From the NCBI GenBank assembly GCA_030834165.1, contig JAURFU010000019.1:1-35383 (forward strand): DNA of 35,383 nucleotides. The letters run 5' to 3'. The position numbers and the translations under genes were made by a program. Shown in pieces: positions 15,139 to 23,048 of this stretch. The notes under the pieces were generated by a model. It had not been told where the DNA came from. It ran no database searches and saw only the letters and a list, made by a program, of their open reading frames with translations. Source of the DNA: Verrucomicrobiota bacterium (GTDB taxonomy: Bacteria > Verrucomicrobiota > Verrucomicrobiia > Opitutales > UBA953). Position 1 is the stretch's first letter, and every line of letters begins with the position of its first letter.

Positions 15139-16026
15139 TCAGAGCGGACGGAAGAGGGCCACGTCGCTCCATTCACCCATCACGCGGCCGTCGGCGCGCG
15201 TGCCTTCGCCCCAGGCCGCCCGGCACTTGGCCTCGAAATGGGCGCGGACCGCCTCTTGTTCCTTCGCGAGGATGCCGCTGAGGGCGAGCACGCCGCCGGG
15301 GCTCACGGAGTCGACGAGGTTGTCGGCGTAGATGCACAGCACGTCGCTGATGATGTTGGCCAGCACCACGTCGGCCCGCCCGGTGAGCTGGAAGCCTTCC
15401 TCGAGCCCGGCGTGATGGAAGGCGACGGCGTCGTCGGCGAGGCCGTTCTCCTCGCGGTTGGCGATGCTCACGCGCACGGATTCCGGATCGCGGTCGAAAC
15501 CGGCGATGCGTCCGCAGCCGAGCTTGGCGGCGGAAAGGGCGAGGATGCCCGAGCCGCAGCCCGCGTCGGTGACGGAGACCTGCGCGGCGGGAAGCGTCTC
15601 GAGGAAATCCAGCATGCGGATGGCGCAGAGGCGGGTCGTCGGATGGTCACCGGTGCCGAAGGCGAGACCGGCGTCGAACCAGATCACCGCGGCGTCGGCG
15701 GGGACGGCGTGCTGGCCGCGCATCCAGGCCGGGACCCAGTGCAGGCGTCCGTGGTCCCACGGTTTGAGGTGTTCCTTGTACGCTTCCTTCCAGTCCTTGT
15801 CGGCCATGACGGTCTCGTCGTAGGCCTCGGGGAGTTTCTTGAAGGCCTTGCGCAGGCCGGCCCAGGCTTCGTCGGCTTCCGCCTTGGTGTCGAAGTAGCC
15901 CATCACGAAGTGCGGCTTACCGGGGCCTTCATGGAAGAGCATCCAGGAGGAGCGGGTCAGTTCGCAGAAATGGTCCTCCAGCGGCTGGACCATGTCTTCG
16001 TGGATGGGGCACTTCAGTTCGATCAT
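15139..16026 (-). CDS. prmA: Ribosomal protein L11 methyltransferase
   Basis: A 295-residue S-adenosylmethionine-dependent enzyme that methylates ribosomal protein L11. The N-terminal recognition domain spans about 1-120. The catalytic domain carries AFGTGDHPTTRLC, the SAM-binding motif DAGCGSGILALSAAKLG, the acidic residue in GFDRDP, and VVLANIISDVL, where Asn-Ile matches the PrmA catalytic loop. The GTGDHPTT form differs slightly from the common GTGxHPTT with Thr. I set the start at the ATG at 16026, which overlaps the purN stop by 1 nt (TGATG), rather than further upstream inside purN. This suggests translational coupling to purN. Confidence 0.92.
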   Translation of the reverse strand: MIELKCPIHEDMVQPLEDHFCELTRSSWMLFHEGPGKPHFVMGYFDTKAEADEAWAGLRKAFKKLPEAYDETVMADKDWKEAYKEHLKPWDHGRLHWVPAWMRGQHAVPADAAVIWFDAGLAFGTGDHPTTRLCAIRMLDFLETLPAAQVSVTDAGCGSGILALSAAKLGCGRIAGFDRDPESVRVSIANREENGLADDAVAFHHAGLEEGFQLTGRADVVLANIISDVLCIYADNLVDSVSPGGVLALSGILAKEQEAVRAHFEAKCRAAWGEGTRADGRVMGEWSDVALFRPL

Positions 16027-16604
16027 CAGGAAAGCGTCTCGCTCAGGCGGGCGATCACGGCGGGGAGCAGCGCGTGTTCGGCGGCGTGGATCTTGTCGGC
16101 GAAGGACTCGAGGGTGTCGCCGGGCTCGCGGGAGACGCGCGTCTGGCCGAGGTGGGCGCCGCCGTCGATCTCCGCGTTGACCCAATGGACGGTGCAGCCG
16201 GCTTCGGGGACGCCGGCGTTCCAGGCCTGCCCGATGCCGTCGAGGCCGGGGAAGGCGGGCAGGAGGCTCGGGTGGAGGTTGATGATGCGTCCCGGGAAGG
16301 CGTCGAGCAGCGGCGCTTTGATCACGCGCATGAAGCCCGCGAGCACCACGAGGTCGACCTGGGCGGCCTTGAGGGCGTCGGCCCAGGCCTGCTCGCGCTC
16401 GGGGGAGAACTTCGTCTTGAACGGGCCCGTGTCGAGGAAGCGGGCGGGGACGCCGTACTTCGGTCCGAGCTCGAGCATCTTGCAGGTCGGGACGTCGCAC
16501 CAGATCCCGACGACCTTGGCCTTGCCCAGGCGACCCTCGGTCTGGGCGCGGAGGACCGCGTCGGCGTTGGAGCCGCGACCGGAACCGAGGAGGGCGACGC
16601 GCAT
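16026..16604 (-). CDS. purN: Phosphoribosylglycinamide formyltransferase
   Basis: A 192-residue enzyme transferring a formyl group from 10-formyltetrahydrofolate to GAR in purine synthesis. The phosphate-binding loop GSGRGSN, the LAGFMRV segment, the NLHPSLLPAFPG motif with its catalytic Asn-x-His pair, and the conserved Asp in VNAEIDGGAHLGQ are present. HWVNAEIDGGAHLGQ replaces the more usual CTVHFV...LDGGPII wording, but the catalytic residues remain. It is the first gene of the purN-prmA unit and is divergent from the lipoprotein gene at 16706. With purE, purK and purF it makes four purine genes within about 7 kb, on both strands. Confidence 0.95.
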   Translation of the reverse strand: MRVALLGSGRGSNADAVLRAQTEGRLGKAKVVGIWCDVPTCKMLELGPKYGVPARFLDTGPFKTKFSPEREQAWADALKAAQVDLVVLAGFMRVIKAPLLDAFPGRIINLHPSLLPAFPGLDGIGQAWNAGVPEAGCTVHWVNAEIDGGAHLGQTRVSREPGDTLESFADKIHAAEHALLPAVIARLSETLS

Positions 16605-16705
16605 GGCGGGAAGGTGTCGCCGGGGTCCCTCGCCTGCAAACGGATTTTCGATTTCGGACTTTGAACCCTTGGGTGAAACGCCGAAGATGCGGTCACTGCT
16701 TCCCC

Positions 16706-18019
16706 ATGGACCGCCGCGACTTCCTTCACCTCTCCGCCTTGGGTTCGCTGGGCGCCTACGCCCTGTCCGGTTGCGCGGGCGGCGGTGGCGGCGGTTCCGT
16801 CAGCGGCCCGGCCGTCCGGCCCGCGCCGGCGGGCGGAGCGGCGACCGGCAAGGTGATGCTCGGCGTCGACGTGCTCGCCGCCGAAGGTTTCGCCCGGCTG
16901 CAGGGCTTGCGCGTCGGCCTCGTCACGCATCGCGCCGGCGTCGACGGCTCCGGCCGCCGCACCGCCGACGTCCTCGCGCGCGCTCCCGGCGTCCGGCTCG
17001 TGAAGCTCTTCGGACCGGAGCACGGCCTCGACGGCGTCGCGAAGGCGGACGCCTCCGTCGGCCATGCGAAGGATGCGCGCACCGGCCTGCCGGTCTATTC
17101 GCTCTACGGCGCGACGCGCAAACCGACCCCGGAGATGCTCGCCGGCCTCGACGCGATCGTCATCGATTTCCAGGACATCGGCGCGCGTTCCTACACCTAC
17201 GTCAGCTGCATGCGCTACGTCATCGAGGCTTGCTTCTCGCTCCCGCGTCCCGTGCGCGTCATCGTGCTGGACCGTCCGAACCCGCTCGGCGGCGAGAAGG
17301 TCGACGGTCCGTTCCTCGACCGCAAGTGGCGCAGCTACGTCGGCGCCTACGAGACCCCTTACGTCCATGGCCTGACCATCGGCGAGCTCGCCCGCTGGGC
17401 GGTCGCCACGCCCGGCGTGCTCGAGCTCGACGAAGCCACGCGCCGCCGCGGCCAGCTGGAAGTCGTCACCCTGCGCGGCTGGCGCCGGTCGATGACCTGG
17501 AACCTCACCGGCCTGCGCTGGACGCCCACCTCGCCGATGATCGACAACCCGCAGGCGGCGCTCGGCTACGCGATGACCGGCCTCGGCTGCATGGATTCCG
17601 GCTTCAGCCACAGCGCCGGCGTCGGCCGCAACTTCCGCTTCCTCACCTATCCGCGGCGCAAGGCCGCCGAGCTCGCCGCCGCGTTGGGCTCCGCCGTGCC
17701 CGGCCTGACGCTCCAGCCGCAGCAGCTCGCCGACGGCACGCAGGGCGTCTACCTCGCCGTCTCCGATTATTCCGTGTTCCGTCCCACCGCGATCTCGCTC
17801 CATCTCTTCCGTCAGGCGTGCGTCTGGGCGCCGAACCCGTTCGCCAGGCTGACCGGCGGCAAGCGCGAGCTCTTCATCAAGCATCTCGGCAGCGAGGCTT
17901 TCTTCGAGGAGCTGCGCACGCAGGGCGCGCGCGTCGACCTCGCGCGCTGGATGCGTCGCTGGGACGGCGAGGCCGCGGCCTTCCGCGCGCGCACCGCCCC
18001 GTTCCGGCTCTACTCCTGA
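16706..18019 (+). CDS. DUF1343 (NamZ-type exo-beta-N-acetylmuramidase) lipoprotein
   Basis: A 437-residue secreted protein. The N-terminus MDRRDFLHLSALGSLGAYAL combines a twin-arginine (RRDFL) signal with a lipobox LSGC, placing the lipidated residue at Cys23. A Gly/Ser/Pro-rich linker follows to about residue 48. The DUF1343 domain shows FGPEHGLDG, GLPVYSLYGATRKPTPEML, DFQDIGARSYTYV and DRPNPLGGEKVDGP in order. Characterised members such as NamZ cleave terminal N-acetylmuramic acid from peptidoglycan fragments, so cell-wall recycling is the likely role. I start at 16706 because it opens the signal peptide; a longer frame from 16661 would bury it. Alanine after the cysteine is compatible with outer-membrane sorting. 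It converges on purF with stops abutting as TGATCA. Confidence 0.9.
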   Translation: MDRRDFLHLSALGSLGAYALSGCAGGGGGGSVSGPAVRPAPAGGAATGKVMLGVDVLAAEGFARLQGLRVGLVTHRAGVDGSGRRTADVLARAPGVRLVKLFGPEHGLDGVAKADASVGHAKDARTGLPVYSLYGATRKPTPEMLAGLDAIVIDFQDIGARSYTYVSCMRYVIEACFSLPRPVRVIVLDRPNPLGGEKVDGPFLDRKWRSYVGAYETPYVHGLTIGELARWAVATPGVLELDEATRRRGQLEVVTLRGWRRSMTWNLTGLRWTPTSPMIDNPQAALGYAMTGLGCMDSGFSHSAGVGRNFRFLTYPRRKAAELAAALGSAVPGLTLQPQQLADGTQGVYLAVSDYSVFRPTAISLHLFRQACVWAPNPFARLTGGKRELFIKHLGSEAFFEELRTQGARVDLARWMRRWDGEAAAFRARTAPFRLYS

Positions 18020-19933
18020 TCAGTAGGAGCGGCCTTCGCGCTTCTCCCAGTAGTTGATGTACGCCTGGTTGAGCACCCCGAGGCCTCCCGGCGTCGGGTA
18101 GTCGCCGGTGAAATACCAGTCGCCGCGGCTCGTCGGGCAGGCCTTGTGCAGCGACGCGATCTTCTGGAAGACCAGGACCAGCTCGCCCTTCCAGCCGCTC
18201 TTGGCCGGGTAGACGAGCTCGGCGGCCTTCGCGGCGATCTCTTCCTCGGTGAAGGCCTCGTAGATGCGCTTCACATGGTTGCGCAGCTCCTTGGTCGGTT
18301 TCTTCGCCTGGGCGACGCAGTCCTCGTAGACCTCGCGGAGCAGGTCGGCGCTGCCGCGTTCCTTGCAGAGCGCGACCGCCGCCTGGAAGGCGAGGAACTT
18401 GCCCATCTCGGACATGTCGATGCCGTAGCAGTCCGGGTAGCGGATCTGCGGGGCCGTCGAGGCGATCACGATGCGCTTCGGGTTCGGGCGGGCGAGGATG
18501 CGCAGGATGGACTGGCGCAGGGTCGTGCCGCGGACGATCGAATCGTCGACGCAGACGAGGGTGTCGCCTTCGCGCACCGTGCCGTAGGAGATGTCGTAGA
18601 CGTGCGAGGCCATCTGCATGCGGTTCTTCTCCTGGGAGATGAACGTGCGCAGCTTGACGTCCTTGTGGGCGACCTTCTCGCCGCGGGGCCAGCCGCCGAG
18701 GACGAGCTTCTCGATCATCGCCTCGTCGAGCTTCCCGGCGCGTTGCGCGGCGACGAGCTGGTCGCGGACCTGGGAGCGGCGGCGCTTGCGGAGCTCCTCC
18801 ATCAGGCCGTACCAGGCGATCTCCGCCGTGTTGGGGATGTAGGAGAAGACCGCGTTGTCATGGTCGTCCCGGATCTGCGCGAGGACGTCGTCGGCCAGGG
18901 CCGCGCCCAGGGCCTTGCGTTCGGCGTAGATCTCGGGGTCGTTGCCGCGGGAGAAGTAGATGCGCTCGAAGGAGCAGTGGCGGGTCTCGCCCGGGGCGTG
19001 GAAGGACTCGATCGAATGGCGGCCGTCCGCCTTCATGATCAGCGCATGGCCGGGCGGGAGCTCATGGACGTCCTCCTGGCCGACCCCGACGATGGTCATC
19101 AGGGCGACGCGCTCGGAGGCGACGGCGATGAGGTCCTCGGTGCGGGCGTACCAGCAGGGGCGGATGCCGTTGGGGTCGCGGATGACGAAGCTGTCGCCGT
19201 TGCCCACGAGCCCGGCGATGGCGTAGCCGCCGTCCCAGTGCTTGGCGGCGCGCCGCAGGACGTTGCCGATGTCCATGTGCTTGGAGATCTCCGCCTGCAC
19301 GGCGGCGCCTTCCAGGCCCTGGTCCTTGAACGCCTTGAAGAGGCGGTCGTGCTCCTCGTCGAGCCAGAAGCCGATCTCCTCGAGGATGGACTGCGTGTCG
19401 GTCGAGTAGATGACGTGCGCGCCTCGCTGGGTGAGCGAGCTGTTGAGCTCGGCGGTGTTCGTCAGGTTGAAGTTGCCGGCGACGAGCAGGTTGCGGGTCG
19501 GCCAGATGGACTTGCGCGCGTAAGGGTGGCAGGAGACGGAATCGAAGCTGCCCGAGGTCCCGTAACGCAGGTGCCCGAGCAGGAGCTCGCCGCCGAAGTC
19601 GAAGTGACGCTTCACGGTCTCGGGGAACTCCGGGACGATGACGGCCTCACGCATCTTGTCGGCGTAGGCCTTGATCTGGCGGGTGAAGATCTGGGTCAGG
19701 CCCTGGGCGCCGATCTCGCGGTCGCGGAAGAGGAAGGCCTCGCCGTTCGCCGAGCCGATCTTGACGCAGCCGATGCCCGCGCCGTCCTGCCCGCGGTTGT
19801 GCTGCTTCTCCATCAGCAGGAAGAGCTGGTTGAAGCCGTGCAACGGCGTGCCGTATTTCTCCTGATACCACTTCAGGTCCTTGGTCAGCCGGACAAGGGC
19901 AATGCCGCATTCGTGCCTTAAGGAGTCGCTCAT
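18020..19933 (-). CDS. purF: Amidophosphoribosyltransferase, long form
   Basis: A 637-residue enzyme making phosphoribosylamine from PRPP and glutamine, the first committed purine step. The N-terminal nucleophile is Cys9, preceded by an eight-residue MSDSLRHE that must be removed, as in propeptide-type PurF. The class II amidotransferase motifs NRGQDGAG (46-53) and RYGTSG (123-128) follow, then the RDPNGIRP segment at 252-259. The PRPP loop CVDDSIVRGTT is at 461-471. It is about 130 residues longer than E. coli PurF, with insertions in the middle and a long C-terminus, a form seen in Bacteroidetes and Verrucomicrobia. A GAGG sits about 7 nt before the ATG, one of the few Shine-Dalgarno-like sites in the window. 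Confidence 0.93.
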   Translation of the reverse strand: MSDSLRHECGIALVRLTKDLKWYQEKYGTPLHGFNQLFLLMEKQHNRGQDGAGIGCVKIGSANGEAFLFRDREIGAQGLTQIFTRQIKAYADKMREAVIVPEFPETVKRHFDFGGELLLGHLRYGTSGSFDSVSCHPYARKSIWPTRNLLVAGNFNLTNTAELNSSLTQRGAHVIYSTDTQSILEEIGFWLDEEHDRLFKAFKDQGLEGAAVQAEISKHMDIGNVLRRAAKHWDGGYAIAGLVGNGDSFVIRDPNGIRPCWYARTEDLIAVASERVALMTIVGVGQEDVHELPPGHALIMKADGRHSIESFHAPGETRHCSFERIYFSRGNDPEIYAERKALGAALADDVLAQIRDDHDNAVFSYIPNTAEIAWYGLMEELRKRRRSQVRDQLVAAQRAGKLDEAMIEKLVLGGWPRGEKVAHKDVKLRTFISQEKNRMQMASHVYDISYGTVREGDTLVCVDDSIVRGTTLRQSILRILARPNPKRIVIASTAPQIRYPDCYGIDMSEMGKFLAFQAAVALCKERGSADLLREVYEDCVAQAKKPTKELRNHVKRIYEAFTEEEIAAKAAELVYPAKSGWKGELVLVFQKIASLHKACPTSRGDWYFTGDYPTPGGLGVLNQAYINYWEKREGRSY

Positions 19934-19985
19934 CGCAGGCCTCGGAGTTTGTCCGTCCGGCGCGCGTCCTGTCCAGCGCTTACTA

Positions 19986-21038
19986 TCAGGAGCGCAGCAG
20001 GCGGTCGAGCCGGGCGAGGCTTTCGCCGATCAGGCCCGCCATGTCGGCGTGCTGCCGGAAGGCCGGGTCCCGGTGGTATTCGGCCAGGCCGTCGGCGAGT
20101 TCCTTGGCTTTTTCGGGCGAGGTCAGGGGATTGGCCCGCATCGCGGCCAGCAGGTCCTTGACCCGGTCGGGGGCCGCCAGGTGGCGCCGGTGGATCAGCG
20201 ACTGTTCCTCGCGGCGGTACTGGGCGGCGGAGGCGGCGTTGATGTGCCTCGCGCAGAGCTGGGCGAAGGGACGGTTCTCCTTGAACGAGCCGGGGAGGTA
20301 GAACCGGAGACGCCCGTCGTAGCTCTGCTGGTCGAAATCCATGGCCCGCACACGGATGGCGGTGGCGTCGAAATCCGGGGTGACGGCGATGACGAAGTTA
20401 TAGGCGCGCATGTCGCCGAGCAGGCGCACGAGGCAGCGCTCCTCGAACTTGATGAGCTCCTTGGCGAGGCGCACCGGGTGGTGGCCGTCGGCGTGCAGCC
20501 ATTTCTCGGCGAAGATGTCGCCCGGGATGCCGGTGACGTGCTCCTCGACCAGCGTCTCGCCCCAGGTGAGGTAGAGCATGCGGTTCGGGGAGAGCAGGTG
20601 CTCGAGCTCGAGGCCGCAGACGCGCGAGGCGTCGCCGACCTTCACGTAGAAGTAGTCGTGGTTCTCGTTGTACGCGTTGACGATCCGCACGCGGAAGGGC
20701 TGCGAGTTGCCGAACGAACAGAAGTCCACGCGGTCGACGTAGACGTGGCTGAACACCTTCATGCCGCCCTCGCCGCGCAGGAGCGCGTACGTCTCGAGCA
20801 GGCCTTGCGACAGGCGGCCCATCTCTTCGGGCGGATACGCGACGGTCTCCCAGAGGGTGTCCTTCCCGCGTTCGAGCAGGGGCATCGCCGCGGTGAAGCC
20901 GCGCAGCTGCGCGTAGGAGACGGGCAGCGGGACCTCGCGGCCTTCGCGCGAGAGGTAGGCGCGCAGCTCCTCGCCGATCGGATACGCCGGCTTGCGGTTC
21001 GTCCGCTTGAACTCGGCTTCGCTTCCGGCGGCGTCCAT
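19986..21038 (-). CDS. Uncharacterised protein with kinase-fold-like motifs
   Basis: A 350-residue soluble protein whose family I do not recognise. The middle shows a series reminiscent of protein-kinase, APH and HipA folds. FYVKVG has a possible ATP-contacting Lys133, and LELEHLL a possible paired Glu144 or Glu146. LVEEHVTGIPGD (163-174) resembles a hinge. GDMRAYNFVI has Asp209 and Asn214 in the same spacing as the kinase HRDxxxxN loop. AMDFDQQ has Asp234 where kinases carry DFG or DFD. No glycine-rich loop is clear. The start is the ATG at 21038, 2 nt after the Nudix stop; purF follows 52 nt downstream. A nucleotide- or phosphate-related role is inference from motifs and neighbours only. 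Confidence 0.75.
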   Translation of the reverse strand: MDAAGSEAEFKRTNRKPAYPIGEELRAYLSREGREVPLPVSYAQLRGFTAAMPLLERGKDTLWETVAYPPEEMGRLSQGLLETYALLRGEGGMKVFSHVYVDRVDFCSFGNSQPFRVRIVNAYNENHDYFYVKVGDASRVCGLELEHLLSPNRMLYLTWGETLVEEHVTGIPGDIFAEKWLHADGHHPVRLAKELIKFEERCLVRLLGDMRAYNFVIAVTPDFDATAIRVRAMDFDQQSYDGRLRFYLPGSFKENRPFAQLCARHINAASAAQYRREEQSLIHRRHLAAPDRVKDLLAAMRANPLTSPEKAKELADGLAEYHRDPAFRQHADMAGLIGESLARLDRLLRS

Positions 21039-21040
21039 CG

Positions 21041-21562
21041 TCAACCGAGGTTCGGCCGCGCGCTGGTCTCCTCGACCACGACCCGCAGCGGCGCGCCGGG
21101 ATGGCATTCGGCGCGGTAGGCGATGAAGCCGCGGCGGTGTTCGTCGTAGACCGGCCAGAGCAGCGTGCGGTCGGTCTCGGGCACGGCGACGGAGCCGAGC
21201 TCCTCGCGCGCGAAGAAGGCGAAGCGGCCTTCGTCGATCGTCGCCGGCAGCGACTTCAGCGGCTGGCGGCAGTCGAAGAGGAACATGAGCCAGTGCGACT
21301 GGCCTTCGTAGCCTTTCTCCGAGATCATGCCGAAGAGGTGCAGGTCTTCGGTCGCGACCGTCACGCCGGTCTCCTCGAAGGTCTCGCGCACGGCGCATTC
21401 GAACGGCGACTCGCCGAGCCCCATCTCGAGCTTGCCGCCGATCGGGCTCCAGCAGCCGAGGTTCGGCGCCTTGGTGCGCTGGATGAGCAGGAGGCGGCCC
21501 GCCTCGTCGCGCAGGAAGACGAGGACGCTGATCTTGAAGGGCAGGGCGGCGCCGGCGGTCAT
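21041..21562 (-). CDS. Nudix hydrolase
   Basis: A 173-residue hydrolase of nucleoside diphosphate derivatives. The Nudix box is recognisable as GGKLEMGLGESPFECAVRETF followed by EETGV. The E-x7-RExxEExG core is intact, while two extra residues lie between the leading GG and the Glu-Ser. The ATG at 21562 is preferred over one at 21595 because AAGGGTGAG lies 4 nt upstream, a good Shine-Dalgarno match. The substrate cannot be read from the sequence. It lies between an aldo-keto reductase gene (48 nt upstream) and the kinase-like gene (2 nt downstream) on the same strand, so all three and purF may share a transcript. Confidence 0.88.
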   Translation of the reverse strand: MTAGAALPFKISVLVFLRDEAGRLLLIQRTKAPNLGCWSPIGGKLEMGLGESPFECAVRETFEETGVTVATEDLHLFGMISEKGYEGQSHWLMFLFDCRQPLKSLPATIDEGRFAFFAREELGSVAVPETDRTLLWPVYDEHRRGFIAYRAECHPGAPLRVVVEETSARPNLG

Positions 21563-21610
21563 GGACTCACCCTTGCGGGCGGAGTCCGGCGGCACAACCC
21601 CGGAGTGCGT

Positions 21611-22603
21611 TCAGCCGGCGAGGATGGCTTCGATCCGCTTGAGTTCTTCCGACGCGAAGGGCGCCGACGATGCGGCGGCCACGCACTGCTCGAGCTGGGA
21701 GACCTTGCTGGCGCCGATGATGGCGGTCGTCACGCGACGGTCGCGCAGGACCCAGGCGACCGCCATCGAGGCGAGCGGTTGTCCGCGGTCCGCGGCGACT
21801 TCCGCGAGGCGGCGGACCTTCCCCATGCGGACGGCGTCGAGCTGTTCGGGGCGCAGGTAGCCGTGCGGCTTGCCCGCCCGCGCGTCGGCCGGCACGCCTT
21901 GCAGGTAGCGGTCGGTGAGCATGCCTTGGGCGAGAGGCGAGAAGACCGCGCAGCCGAGGCCTTCCTTCTCGACCACGTCGAGCAGCCCGGCCTCCGGCGT
22001 GCGTTCGAAGAGGCTGTACTTGGGCTGATGCGCGACGCACGGCGTGCCGAGGTCGCGGAGGATGGCGCACGCCCGCGCGGTGTCCTCGGGATTATAATTG
22101 GAGATCGCCGCGTAGAGCGCCTTGCCCGAACGGACCGCCTGGGCGAGCGCGCCCATGGTCTCCTCCATCGGGGTGTGCGGATCGCGACGGTGGCTGTAGA
22201 ACACGTCCACGTAAGGAAGGCCCAGGCGCTTCAGCGACTGGTCCAGCGAGGCGAGGAGGTATTTGCGGGAGCCGAAATCGCCGTGCGGCCCGGGCCACAT
22301 GGTGTAGCCGGCCTTGGTGGAGATGATCAGCTCGTCGCGATACGTGCCGAGGTCCTCGCGAAGGATGCGGCCGAAGGTCTCCTCGGCGCTGCCGGGCACG
22401 GGCCCGTAATTGTTCGCGAGGTCGAAATGCGTGACGCCGAGATCGAAGGCGCGCAGGGCGATCGCGCGCGCGTTGGGGTAGTCGTCGATGCTCCCGAAGT
22501 TATGCCAGAGGCCGAGCGAGACCTTGGGCAGGTGCAACCCGGACTTCCCGCAGCGGACTTGGAAAGACTTCTGGTCGTAGCGGGCGGGGTCGGCCTGGTG
22601 CAT
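21611..22603 (-). CDS. gpr: Aldo-keto reductase of the YghZ/Gpr type (L-glyceraldehyde 3-phosphate reductase)
   Basis: A 330-residue NADPH-dependent reductase. It matches my memory of E. coli YghZ almost segment by segment: CGKSGLHLPKVSLGLWHNFG, ITHFDLANNYGP-like (VTHFDLANNYGPVPGSAEE), DELIISTKAGYTMWPGP, SRKYLLASLDQSLKRLGL, YSHRRD, and LIGAS-like AIIGAS near the end. The catalytic Asp, Tyr, Lys and His tetrad of the superfamily is present. YghZ reduces L-glyceraldehyde 3-phosphate and methylglyoxal-like aldehydes, suggesting detoxification. I use the ATG at 22603, which has GGAG 5 nt upstream; a TTG at 22615 is in frame but lacks support. Confidence 0.9.
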   Translation of the reverse strand: MHQADPARYDQKSFQVRCGKSGLHLPKVSLGLWHNFGSIDDYPNARAIALRAFDLGVTHFDLANNYGPVPGSAEETFGRILREDLGTYRDELIISTKAGYTMWPGPHGDFGSRKYLLASLDQSLKRLGLPYVDVFYSHRRDPHTPMEETMGALAQAVRSGKALYAAISNYNPEDTARACAILRDLGTPCVAHQPKYSLFERTPEAGLLDVVEKEGLGCAVFSPLAQGMLTDRYLQGVPADARAGKPHGYLRPEQLDAVRMGKVRRLAEVAADRGQPLASMAVAWVLRDRRVTTAIIGASKVSQLEQCVAAASSAPFASEELKRIEAILAG

Positions 22604-22641
22604 GACTCCAATCAAATCACCGACTCCGACCTTGCCAGCGA

Positions 22642-22908
22642 TTAACAGGCTGCCTGTTGGGCCTGGGCGGCGGACTTCTTCGCGTGGCTGATCTTTTCCG
22701 AACGGACTTCGATGAGCCCACCCGTCGGGCTGCTCATCAGGGAGAGGAGGTCATGGCGATCGACCGGGTTCAGGGCCCGGATGGCCTTCTCGGCCAGTTC
22801 CGTCCCCCGCGTCGCGGTGGCGTGGATATACGTAAAGAGGCACAACAGCACGATGGCCCATAATCGGAGCATCGGGAAGAGGGATGGATTGGTTGCGCCC
22901 ATGCTCAT
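22642..22908 (-). CDS. Small putative membrane or exported protein
   Basis: An 88-residue open frame with a hydrophobic segment near the N-terminus (MLRLWAIVLLCLFTYIHATA), then a polar tail ending AAQAQQAAC. I recognise no family. The frame stays open upstream to 22995, but that part has atypical composition. ATGs at 22908 (MSMG) or 22902 are more plausible starts. A -10-like TACAAT lies on the minus strand at 22948-22953, with no good -35. The local sequence is less GC-rich than the rest of the window. It may be a signal peptide followed by a small periplasmic peptide, or not a gene at all. Confidence 0.4.
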   Translation of the reverse strand: MSMGATNPSLFPMLRLWAIVLLCLFTYIHATATRGTELAEKAIRALNPVDRHDLLSLMSSPTGGLIEVRSEKISHAKKSAAQAQQAAC

Positions 22909-23048
22909 TATTATGCAGACCCCATGCCAATTTCCCTGGGGGGCAATATTGTATAAATTTAGGCACAAATACCTAGTGAGATGACCGAAAATCAAAGTTA
23001 GGCCCCGGCTTTCCTTCGTTCTGGCTCCCGATTAGGTAAAGTTTTCCC
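22909..23048. promoter_or_regulatory. AT-richer divergent intergenic region before the MutM-like gene
   Basis: This stretch is among the most AT-rich in the window (about 22940-23010). It holds TATAAA on the plus strand at 22952-22957 and TACAAT on the minus strand at 22948-22953, so it may carry divergent promoters for the small membrane ORF and the MutM-like gene. No convincing -35 element is paired with either. No RNA gene is seen here. Confidence 0.3.

Noticed and set aside
15094-18057. A plus-strand open frame of 987 codons over prmA, purN and the NamZ-like gene.
   Set aside because: It overlaps three recognised genes in other frames or strands and turns into Arg-rich nonsense in its second half.
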